Below, piece by piece: positions 36,949 to 47,849 of a stretch of DNA of 64,000 nt; position 1 is the first letter of the stretch; each line of letters opens with the position of its first letter. Origin of the DNA: Osedax fenrisi (lineage: Eukaryota > Annelida > Polychaeta > Sabellida > Siboglinidae). The DNA lies in the NCBI GenBank assembly GCA_964019155.1, contig OZ025242.1, positions 71,130,728-71,194,727 of the forward strand, read 5' to 3'. The notes beneath the pieces are model-generated. The model made no database searches and was not told the origin of the DNA. It saw only the letters and a program-made list of their open reading frames with translations. The position numbers and the translations under genes are program-made.

Positions 36949-37698
36949 CTGTCGGTGATTAGGGGTGTCGTTATAACGAGTATATATAGTTAATGCATAC
37001 GTACGTCGTACGAGCGTTATAATTCGTAAAATACTTAAAAACTATTTTTATTATAAGATTTCAATTGAGTTACGCTCGAGCAAAATATATTACACAATAT
37101 ACATTGTTCATTGACCAACATGATAAGACTAATCTATAATATTGTGTTAAAGTTATGGAATGGTCATTAGTTTTTAATGCACCATTATACATAATATAAC
37201 ATATTATGCATTGAAATCGAACATCGACGAGTAATGAATTGATCTTACATTGTTGATTATTTTAGAATATTTTAATAATATAATAATTTTTGAATATCCC
37301 AAATAATAGTATTTAATATTTTTACGGTTTCTGATATTTCCATAGTACACTTACATGCATAATATAATTTAAATAACAATGGTTATAGGTACTACAGTGT
37401 ACGATCAAAGGGATTTGGTACGATGCTATTCTATACTATATTTAAATTCGTCAATGTATGCATATTTTAATGATCATTTGTATCATTTAATATTATGTAA
37501 GCATGATATAAATATAATAAATTTGTAATACATTTAGAGTACTCTATATAACACATTATTGTTGTTATATATATTTCAAATTCACAATAACCTACTTTAT
37601 TCGATTATAATGAACTAAATAATTTATTGAATTACATGTACATCATAATGCAAATATATAATTAAATGATTACTAGTTTAAGCAGTATAATGTAATAA

Positions 37699-37736
<38 letters not shown>

Positions 37737-37897
37737 TTATTAGTAGTACAGTATAAGAATAATATAGTTGTTATCGAGTTCATTCCTAATTAGGCAATAT
37801 GCTATGGACCTAGGTAGTAGCTACGACATAGATCCTATGTAGATCCAACCTTATAGTCAGTCTATAGTATTACGTATTAATATTATTTAATGTAAAC

Positions 37898-37935
<38 letters not shown>

Positions 37936-40673
37936 TTATAATATGTTTATAGGTTACTTAATTGTTTTGAAATAAAGATACAATGTATTTATGTAATTCA
38001 ACCAGAGAAAATTAATCAAAAATAAAATTTCTATTAACAATTTCCGAAAATATTGATAATACGAACATAATTTAAATGAAAAAGAATTCATTAATTAAAT
38101 GTAATATAATTAATGAATATACATCAACTTTAGTTGAGTTTAAGCTAGCGCAGAGGGTACATATACATATAGCCATACTAACCAATGATTATGTGCACTG
38201 TATATTAATATTAAGTAACATATATGTTAGCTAACCATCATACCCTCCTGCTATGTACATGTTTCCCTCCAGAAGAAAGAGGGCGCTGCAGCTCCTCGGC
38301 TGTATGATATCGGCTTTAGTTACCCACGTGTTATACGTAGTGTCGTAACGTTCACCTGTAGGTGGCGCGGTGGTAGGTGTTAGTAAATAAACGTATCGCA
38401 CGTAACACCATGTTCTCTATAGACAATATAGAACTAAGACATGTATACATATATACGTGTCTATAGATAATATATACTATTGTATATATTATTATATATA
38501 AGTTATGGTTGTATATTTTGTGATTTTTATCGCATTTTCATTAAATCATAAATCAATACTTGGTTTATTAATAATCAGTATTCGATAATATAAAATATAT
38601 CATTTATAACTATATATTACAGAATACAAACTACAATAATCAACAGATAAATAGTTTACCCTTACATTATAAAAGAGCTATATATAAATTATACCTCATG
38701 CCATTTGTAGTTCTATATATATATATAAAGTGGAAATTAATCTAATACGGACACTTTAACAATACATGGTCTTAACATTTTATGACTCACTATTTTTATT
38801 CAAAAATTATAATATATTAATATTATATGATTATATATATTGTGATTTTAAATTTTATTTAATCTTTTTATTCCATAGATAACGGGGGTGTCCGTATTCG
38901 GTACCCATGTCCAAATACGGACACCTTGTGTTATAATACGGACACCATATATACCACCAAATAATCTATATGTATTATTGATGAACCAATCAAATAAATG
39001 ACAATTACTTTATTTATAATTAATTTTATGAATAATTTAATTTAATTTTATTAGTAATTAATTTATTATTATCTTAATTAATAATACAAGTACACGTATT
39101 GATTGGTTAAAGTGTGTCCGTATTAAGACATCTAGAGTATCCGTATTATGAACTTGTATAACCTCTAGATATATGATCATAACTTAATTAATATTTGATA
39201 ACAAATATAGAAATTATATATATAATGTTTAGAATGCTTCAGTTTTTAATAATATATTGTTATTTTTTATATCGATACGTTTGTATATTCTTGAGAAGGT
39301 TTTAAGTTGAAATTGTTTATACAGTTATGAGTAATGTAATCAATACTTAAGAATTATCATTCTACTAATTGTATGTTATATTTAAATTAGTATAGCATAT
39401 AATATCAACTACTTGTTGAATGCATTTATTATATGTTTAATTCATAGATTTATAGTTTACCTATAGATTTGTAGTTTAAAATACAAATCTATGGTTTAAT
39501 TATACATTCAATATTAGTATAAATGGCGAAAATTGTATACAACATACTTATTTTAATAGACAAATATATGACTTTATTTATTAATTATAATTATTATTTT
39601 ATAATATGAAACTATATAAAAACTAATACTAATAAAGGGGGAATCCCATTACAAGTATTTCCGGCAACTTACCGGAAATATTGCAACTTTAAAACGATAG
39701 TATATCAAGTTAACTACAATTTTAGTGGGATACCCCCTTATTTTCTGGCAACTTGCCTGAAAAGTTGATTATATATAATCAATTATCGGGACTCTATTGT
39801 ATATATATATATATATATATATGTATACATATATGTGTGTATATTAGTACTAGTCTTTATTAATACACATTTTGTTAATTGTTGAACTATATTTTAAAAT
39901 AGTAAATTTAATTATAATTAAATTTCTTTATAAATAAATTAATAAGTCATGTATATATATATTATTTTTAGGTTTATATTTTATAATTATCATAAAATAA
40001 AATTATAAATATATTTATATACTTATCATATAAATAATACGTACATAAAGATAATCGAAGTTGACCGTTGAAGCCTCCCACTACGTACAGGTAACGGTCA
40101 TCGTAGGCTAGCATTGATATGCCACTTCTGACACGTGACATCCGGGACATGTATGTCCATTCATCGGTGTCGGGATTGTACGATTCCACTGTATCCAGGT
40201 AAATAGAGCCGTTGAAACCACCCGCCACGTATATTATTCCTGAATATGTATGATACATATATATATATATGTGTGTGTGTGTATATATGTGTGTATTTAT
40301 GTGAATTTATGTGTGTGTGTGTTATAAAGTGAAGTCGGCAGATGTATACATATATATATATATATGTGTGTGTATGTGTGTATGTATGTTATAAAGTGAA
40401 GTCGGCAGTTGTGTAGATTATTGTAATATACATATTTTATACAAACATTGATAACTTTTTGATAGAGTTAATGTATAATAATAATAGTATAAATGTACAA
40501 TATATATAAAATATATTTCTACGGAATAATAAAGTGTGTATTATATAAATGTCTACATAATGGAGTACAGTCCTATGTAGACATATCTACACATCTATAA
40601 ACGTATACGTCTATAGACACGACAATAATCCACTTAGTGTGAATATAAATTCTAAAAGTATAAGTATAATAGG

Positions 40674-40710
<37 letters not shown>

Positions 40711-43181
40711 ATAGGACACTATTTAGTGATGTCAAGGACGTGTCCTATGTAACATTAGTAACCTGAAACATATATTTTGCAGGTTACTAATCTAATTTAA
40801 ATGGGACTAATTAAATTAACTAATCTAAGCTAATGTTTCTAATTCTATATATATATATATCGGCATTTTAAGATGGGAAACAGATAACAAATATTGATAT
40901 AATTAAGATATAATGAGACTTTACATGCATATATTCTGTGGTAGGCATAACTACTACAGTTATCGTATATTGCGGTAGTAATGGTTTATTAGCTACACGA
41001 TCGAAACATTATAAGTTGCATGATACGATTATAAGTTGCATGATAAGATTATAAGTTGCATTGTAATGAGGAATACGACAAGCGACATTAAACATCACAA
41101 ATTTAGTTTATATTATAATCATTTTTATAATAGCATATATTCGTATTATATTGTATTATAATACTTATAATAATAATTTATTTAAGATTACATAATTACA
41201 ATTTTAATAAAGTGGTTAAATTAAAACTATGTGCACAATATGATGTAAGAATATCACTGTTTTAATAAGTACAATTATTTGCAAAATAATTTATCATTAA
41301 CTAAAGCTATAGAGAAATTATTTAATAAAGAATACATATAAGAACTTAGTGAACTATTTACATGTAAAATATAGAGTTCACGTGTTTATTTTCAGCGGGA
41401 ATAATATTCTACAAATACAAATGGAAATATATTTCATTTTAAGGTAAATCAAATAATATAAGTTAAGCTCTCAATTAATAAATATGTAATTATAATTATT
41501 ATAGAAGTATACTTCATATATACATATTGCCTGGGGTCTATGGCTCAGTGGAATAATCGAAAGCTAGTAAGTGAGATGACCCGGGTTCTACTCCAGGAAT
41601 TTCTTGTTTTTCTCTTGTGTTTAACAATACCTTAATAAACAAACAAATCAAGATACGAGTAAAAAAATTATACTATTTGTATTGTATTTTCCGGGACCTC
41701 TCATAGTTATTTATAACCTATGTTAGAGTCTATGACTTGTTGATGTGTCCATTTGTATCCGTTATTTGTATTGTATTAGATATATATATATAAGTGATTC
41801 AATAAATAAATATTATTATATATGTATAGGTTTATGTGTGTAAGTATAATATAAATGTATGTCACTTATAGTTATATGTATAATTTATATTGTGATATAT
41901 GTTAAACGAAGGTAAACCTTTAATAGTGGAACAACACGCATCGCTCCTATTCGTATGCATGGCTGCGACCTTACTCCACGCCATATTCTGCACATCGAGA
42001 CATTCCACGGTTTTGAGGCGATGCATTCCGTTGTAACCTCCTATAACGTAGACCATACCTCTGCACAGAGTGGTGCTAACGAAATAGCGAGCGGCCATCA
42101 TGTTTGTCACGTGATACCATCTACGTGTCACCAGGTCCACTTTAAGTACACTAGACAACTGGTCTTCGTTTGCATCGAAACCACCCAGCAAGTAGACGAA
42201 TCTTCCCACCACTACGGTTCCGTGGTACGCCCTAGTCGGCAGGGGTTTCTTCATGGTAACCGGGTACCACTCCCCGGCCCTGACGTCGTAGCAATCTATA
42301 TTGTTCAGAGAGCCACCGCGATAGCCTCCTATCGCCACCACCAGATCGCGACAGATTCGGGGTCTCGACCACTCGATCGCCGACGGTAGGCGTTCCACCA
42401 CGCCCCTTTTGTTCACGAACCAATTACGCGACTTCCAGTACTCGTGTTGTTCGACCAATCGAAGTTTCGCCTCGTCGTCGAATAACACCACGTGACTACC
42501 GTATACCTCCTTGACCAGTGTGGTCAGGGCGATCCGTTCGCCACGGACGCAGGTGATCAGCTTGCGGATGCAGTGTTGTCGACCCGGTTGGTAGGCGAGC
42601 CACGAGAGGATCAGACGGAACACGTGCATCTCGTCCGGTAAGTTTAACTCGTCAGCGCTTAACACGTGATCCAGAGAAGTGACGTCCAGCTCTAGAAAGT
42701 CACGTGTCTCGCACAAACGTCCGATGTTACGTAAGATGTAGGCCATAGTGAGGTCGCGCATGTCATCGAGTCGGAGTGAACGCGCGTACGTCCACGCTTC
42801 GACCACGCGGTCTACGTCGATGTGTTTCCGGTAGACGTTCACAGCCTTATCGTATAGATCGACCACGTGCAGCGTTATCGATAACTTCGCTATGTCGAGA
42901 GCGTTGCTAGGCGTTATAGTGCAGGTGTCGTTGTAGATGAACGAGACCACTTCGTCGAATACCTCTGAATTAGTGGACGTTGACTCTAACGCTCGCATCG
43001 TCTTCACTATGTTCGAGTATCCCACATTTTCTTGTAACAGGGTTTTGTGATTTATCATCGCAAAGTGTAGGAAGTATTGCTTACCTCCTACTACGATGAT
43101 CAAATCACTGATATCCTTAAACCAGTCGTTAGTCGGAGTCCACATACACATAGGATGTCTTTTACTTGCTTTGAAAGACAT
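36755..43181 (-). CDS. KLHL10: KLHL10-like BTB-BACK-kelch protein, complete four-exon gene
   Basis: Kelch-like proteins are substrate adaptors of Cullin-3 ubiquitin ligases; vertebrate KLHL10 works in the male germ line. Exons 43181-41918, 40239-40045, 38355-38236 and 36948-36755 join in phase 1 each time to give 590 residues plus TAA (vertebrate KLHL10 is about 608). A diverged BTB (about residues 20-115; SDLIIVVGG, but LHFAMINHKTLL in place of the usual AHK segment) is followed by BACK (about 120-230). Six kelch blades follow, with Gly-Gly pairs in AIGGYRGG, LLGGFDAN, VIGGYNG, VAGGFNG, VVGGFNG and IAGGYDG. RAYHG, RSDA and RSGI match KLHL10 more than other KLHL proteins. The Met at 43181 is the first in frame. 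CG-rich exons contrast with AT-rich introns holding SINE and MITE copies. The exact orthologue is a judgement; membership of the KLHL family is firm. Confidence 0.93.
37700..37735 (+). repeat. (GTA)n microsatellite
   Basis: About 12 GTA units in intron 3 of the kelch gene. Confidence 0.93.
38236..38355 (-). CDS. KLHL10: KLHL10-like exon 3 (kelch blades 5-6)
   Basis: Acceptor cctacag, donor GTTAGC; encodes ERYDTTYNTWVTKADIIQPR then LLEGNMYIAGGYD. No open frame from its own ATG, so it is seen only by homology. Confidence 0.9.
38729..39320 (-). mobile_element. Longer partial copy of the 900-bp TACGGACAC element
   Basis: Runs from ggaaattaatctaatacgga through gtacccatgtcc and gtgtccgtattaagacatct to cttgagaaggttttaagt. 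All match, in inverse, the element at 44587-45486. It lies in kelch intron 2 and lacks one terminus. Confidence 0.82.
39638..39765. mobile_element. MITE related to the fold-back element at 6235
   Basis: Starts gggggaatcccattacaag, contains tttccggcaacttaccggaa, and ends agtgggatacccccttattt followed by a trailing ctggcaacttgcc. It corresponds to one unit of the dimer at 6235-6467. It lies in kelch intron 2. Confidence 0.82.
40045..40239 (-). CDS. KLHL10: KLHL10-like exon 2 (kelch blades 4-5)
   Basis: Acceptor tattcag; encodes IIYVAGGFNGSIYLDTVES, then RSGISMLAYDDRYLYVVGGF and QLRLSL; donor GTACGT, phase 1. The split codon gives Cys before ERYD of exon 3. Confidence 0.9.
41532..41810 (+). mobile_element. 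tRNA-headed SINE, second family
   Basis: The head gggtctatggctcagtggaa has an A-box-like TGGCTCAGTGG, and GGGTTCTACTCC about 40 bases later is a near B box. The body is A/T-rich and ends near caataaataaatattatta. It is unlike the family at 2690 and 31000 outside the tRNA part. It lies in kelch intron 1. An intact tRNA is unlikely because stem pairing is not maintained. Confidence 0.7.
41918..43181 (-). CDS. KLHL10: KLHL10-like exon 1 (BTB, BACK, first three kelch blades)
   Basis: 421 codons plus one base, ending CCSTIK at donor GTTTAC. Beyond this donor the frame only runs into A/T-rich sequence. Confidence 0.93.
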
Positions 43182-44018
43182 CTTGGGCGTGGTTTTGTTC
43201 GCGTTTTCGGCTTTTCGTTCTATCGCGATATTACGTTATAACTATAGATAACAATATTACATTAATTATTCTTAAATAAATTTTTAAATTTGTAAATAAA
43301 CATTCGTTGTCATGTATATTTTAAATATTTTATAATAAAGGGTTTAAATAAACAATAAACAATTCTATTTTTATTGTTTATTTAAATATTTATATATATA
43401 TATATACGCTTTATATTGAAAGTTATAATGAATACTATATAACATTATATATGAAATATCTGATATAAAAAAGTAAATGTTATCGGTTATTTTAGCAATT
43501 TATTTTGATAAATCTTATCATAATCCTGTTAAATTATATATTTGTAATACAATTCTAAATATTGTTAAATAATATAAATATCATGGACATTGGATTTAAG
43601 AGGACTTATCTGATGACATTTATATATATATATATATATTAAATAGTTATATAAACAAAGCTATGCAATACCATACCTAACTTTAATCAGTGCTCCAAGG
43701 ATACAAAAAGTGTTCTATTTAAAACGATTATTTCTAATAATATACCTACCTTAGCAGTATTTAGATTCCAAATAGATATTGTATAGTTAATCTTAAGATA
43801 GCTTATAATAATTCATATCGTATCGTGATGAAATACAGACGTAGAAATAGTGCATTATTAATATTTCTAAACGATTATGTTAATAAGTTAACCATTAAAT
43901 TACGGATTTCTTATTATTCGTTATACAAATGAATACAATTATCGTGTAATTCGCTAATTATTCAATTATATGAATATAATATTGTAACCCATCGCCACTA
44001 TTTACCATGTAGTATAAC
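43182..44018. other. AT-rich region upstream of the kelch gene
   Basis: The first 60 bases upstream of the kelch ATG are CG-rich (cgcgatagaacg, ccgaaaacgcg on the minus strand) and probably form the 5' UTR and promoter edge. The rest is featureless A/T sequence with a TA run at about 43618-43640. Confidence 0.55.
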
Positions 44019-44162
44019 CAGTGATGTGCAGGATCGCGATCATTGAGCGGCGATCCGATCCGGATCGGGATCGTGATCGGCAAAGGATCGGGTAACGAAT
44101 GGAGGATCTGGATCGAGATCGGAATCGCTGATCCAGAATAAAAAGATCGGTATCCATCATTG
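44019..44162. mobile_element. Small hAT-like fold-back element packed with GATC
   Basis: Begins CAGTGATG and ends CATCATTG, an imperfect 8-bp terminal inverted repeat of hAT style. About 13 GATC sites fall in the 130 bases between. Palindromic GATC/CCGGATC units may act as subterminal binding motifs. No clear 8-bp target duplication is seen, so the assignment is tentative. Confidence 0.55.
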
Positions 44163-44531
44163 AACATACGATACTCTAATATTATTATAATCTATTTTTA
44201 AGAATATTAACAACATTTTAGTATTTCATTATTACATTGGTATGATATTGTATTGCTTATTATTTTGTAATGTTTTCTAATGTATTGCAAGACCACGTAG
44301 TATTTAAATAACAATTATTATTTTGATCATAATAGAATTTTATCAATTGAGATCATATAGGTAAAAATAGTAAACCACCAACTTTGTAACTTAACCTAAA
44401 TAAGCCAACGACATTAACTCAACATACATTGTACGTCGTACAATGAGTATATATTTCTATCAAATTCAATGCATTTATATAAATAAATTATATATATATA
44501 TATATTTATAAATATATATATATATATATAT

Positions 44532-44579
<48 letters not shown>

Positions 44580-44586
44580 TACACTA

Positions 44587-45486
44587 GGGGAAAGTAACCG
44601 AATACGGACAGCGCCCTAATACACTCTCGGTATCTCAGAAACTATAAATCCTACAAAAAATTATTTAATGAATACAATATTCATAATTATATAAATATGC
44701 TAAAAAAGTATTTTTTATTTTTTAATTATTCAAAATATTGCTGATATATCCAATAAACTGATTTTTTATTACGTTTTTAAATTTATGAAAAAAAATTTCT
44801 ACTTAAAACCTTCTCAAGAATATACAAATGTATCGATATTAAATATAACACTATATTATTAAAAATAAAGCATTCTAAAAATTATATATATAATTACTAT
44901 ATTTGTTATCAAATATTCATTAAGTTATAAGCATATATCTAGATGTCATATAAGTCCCTAATACGGACACTCTAGATGTATTAATACTGACACCCTATAA
45001 CTAATCAGCGAGCAGCGTATGAATTATTCTGATATTCATAAAAATCGCTTGCGTTATAATATTAATACCACAAATAAAGCTAAATCTAAATTTTGTATTA
45101 TTTAGATACTTAAATTGTATTATTAATTAAAAAAATAATAAAAATAAATAAATTATTAACTAATTAAATTAGAATATATTATTCATAAAATTAATTATAA
45201 ATAATGTAATTGTAATTTGTCTGATTGATTCATTAATAATATATAGTTTATCTAGTGGTATATAGGGTGTTCGTATTATAACACATGGTATTCGTATTCG
45301 GACATGGGTACCGAATACGGACACCTCCATTATCTATGAAATTAAAAGATTAAATACAATTTTAAAATCACAATAATATCTATAATCATATAATATTAAT
45401 ATATTGTAATTTTTGAATAAAAATAATGAGTTATAAAATGTTAAGAAGATTTATTCTTAAAGTGTCCGTATTATGTTAATTTCCCC
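44587..45486 (+). mobile_element. 900-bp non-autonomous DNA transposon (TACGGACAC family), both ends present
   Basis: Left end ggggaaagtaaccgaatacg, right end complement of ggggaaattaacataatacg, with TA on both sides (44585-44586 and 45487-45488). Internal copies of atacggacac occur near both ends and in the middle (44962, 45310). The interior is A/T-rich with no transposase. It is the fullest member here; partial relatives lie at 18859, 31465 and 38729. Confidence 0.9.
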
Positions 45487-45952
45487 TAGATAATATAGCT
45501 TTGCTATTATATATTGATAAATTAACTTTAGCCATATATCAAGATGTATCAAGATGTTTTAAGTATTCATGGAATTTTCTATTATATCAATATTATTTTC
45601 ACAGAATAAACTATAAGTACTCCGGCTCAGAAACGTATCAGCAAATAGAACAACATTACCTTGTGTTTATGATCAAAGTAAATGTTAACTGCATATATAT
45701 ATATAATAATTAGTTGATGACATAATAACCCAACACGTAATAATATTATAGGTACCTATTCACATTATATTAATGTTATATGTAATGTGAAATAATGTAT
45801 ACAAATAAATAAACAGAATAAACAATATATTCTTTATTGTTTTCTAAGTTAGTTCGTGTATTGTTAAGATATTATTGACCGATTGACCGATATTTTTCAT
45901 AGCTTTTTATTATTTCATTGTGTTCTTCAAAAGCGTAGTTTTTATAATCTCA

Positions 45953-46540
45953 TTACTCAATTTTATGCAAATTCTTTATTATATTTCCTACCATTTCGTC
46001 TATGGTCAATACTTGAGATGTTTGACCAGTTTCATCTTCTGATTCAATTTCACTTTCATAGATTTCTTCATTTGTTTCTGATTTAATAACTGTTGTTTTA
46101 ATTATTTTCATTTGTTCACTTTCAATCTTATCATTCAAATATTCAACTGATATAGATTTTGTTAATATTACATTACATTCTGATTGCAATTCATTATTAA
46201 TAAGTTCACTTAATTCTCCTTTACTTGTTATTATTTTATTTTCTCTTTGCAATTCTTCTTTTATTTCTGTTTCTCTTTGTTTTTTAATATTAATGTCAAC
46301 TTGATCTTTTCTATATGTGTCTAATTTGTGATTCGTTACTACTCTATTATTGTCTATTTTGTTGTCTAAATTTATTATTTTAGTTAATTCGTCATCATTA
46401 AATAGTAATACTTTATTTTGTTTCTTATTTGTGGGTGATGTCTTTATATTCTGATTGGTTATTGCATATTTTGATGCCAATTTACGAACTATGAATAATA
46501 TAAATCCTCCAATTGTAATTCCAATTACACCAAATAATAT
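45953..46540 (-). pseudogene. Unrecognised membrane protein, copy 2, damaged last exon
   Basis: Inverse paralogue of 24058-24948. It is entered after acceptor-like ttatag at 46541. The ATG of copy 1 is ATA here, which supports a spliced exon. The membrane helix is kept (ILFGVIGITIGGFILFIV). A 111-bp (37-codon) in-frame deletion joins SEQMK to IIKTTVIK. The frame then ends early (LHKIE and stop at 45955-45953) where copy 1 continues for about 60 more residues, and a further part of the C-terminus is deleted. Many substitutions change amino acids, so constraint looks weak. It is probably a pseudogene, though a shorter protein remains possible. Confidence 0.65.
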
Positions 46541-46756
46541 CTATAAATATATTAATTATTGGTTAGTTTATCCTTACATTTCTAATTAATAAATATGTAT
46601 TATTTCTAGTTAATAATAATTAATTAATATATATATAATATTTAATTATATATTTATTAAAGAGAAACGGGGAAAATAGCTAGAGTTCATTCAATAAATT
46701 CAAAATTAGATAGATAAATTTGCATATTTAGTAGGATAACATATTGTATTTTAAAC

Positions 46757-46799
<43 letters not shown>

Positions 46800-47041
46800 A
46801 ATACGTAAGTTATATAAACATTATCAGTGACTATATTAAACATTATTTCTATAAGTTGTATTTAATTATTAGTATACTAATATGTGTATACACATATCAA
46901 CATCCTGATGCATTGGCATATTGGGAATGTAAATAACCTAATATTAACGAAGTTAATAGTATCTTTAAAATAACGATAACTTATTAACTATGACTTTTTC
47001 ATAAAGTATATAGGTAACTATGCATGATATTAATAAGTATA

Positions 47042-47077
<36 letters not shown>

Positions 47078-47634
47078 GCATTAATAATATAATTGTATAC
47101 TAAATTGTCTTAAAATTAAGATGTATTATACGGATGACAAATTAGTATACTAATCTAAACATATAGAAACATGTTAACTAGATTACAGGTAAATACTATA
47201 GACATATATGTTTTCCTGATTAAATATACTATATCTTTCATGTGATTACATAGAATTGTTTAGTACAAGGCAATACAATGGTTATGTACAGTTAATTTAA
47301 CCGCTAGTTAAATATATAGTAAATATATAGTAAAGATAGGCTATACGTTAAGATATATTTAGGTTAATAAAGTGTATTATATATGTGTGTGTTAGCTATA
47401 TCATGGTTACACATCCGTATTACATAATAGTATTCCTCTACATTATAGTAACACGTTATCCTATACTACATTGTACATTTCACATATCTTTCAATCAGTA
47501 TGGTGTATGTTTAATTCAGTAATTTTGATTATATAACTAAGCTGGAATTACTTTTACAAAAGCTATACAATTTTATAATTTCTATTTTGTATAATATATA
47601 TGTATTAAGTAGCATAGTTAAATATATATATATA

Positions 47635-47670
<36 letters not shown>

Positions 47671-47714
47671 TTATATCATATATGTTTGTATGTACCATAA
47701 ACCTAAGTACGAAC

Positions 47715-47849
47715 CTCATATAAATGAACGTTGTATATAACAGAATATAGACCAGTCTTTAGTATGTATTCTTTTTCTTGAACATTGTCAGATTCTCGTC
47801 TCACAGTATGTTGTGTGGCTGTATCTACATCGTCTACCTTCTCAGTGAT
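47715..47849 (-). pseudogene. Unrecognised gene, copy 2, upstream exon
   Basis: Inverse paralogue of 19209-19334 with three extra codons (135 nt, frame kept): ITEKVDDVDTATQHTVRRES then LLY-equivalent ILKTGLYSVIYNVHLYE. Acceptor gttatag, donor GTTCGT. It belongs with 46540-45953. Confidence 0.55.

Noticed and set aside
41532..41600. A functional tRNA gene on the plus strand
   Set aside because: A-box and B-box motifs are present but the acceptor and anticodon stems do not pair well. It reads as a SINE head.
41955..42389. 144-codon plus-strand frame
   Set aside because: It lies antisense within KLHL10-like exon 1, which has strong homology on the minus strand.
43958..44167. 69-codon minus-strand frame rich in Ile, Pro and Asp
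   Set aside because: It results from the GATC-rich element; no protein similarity was recognised.
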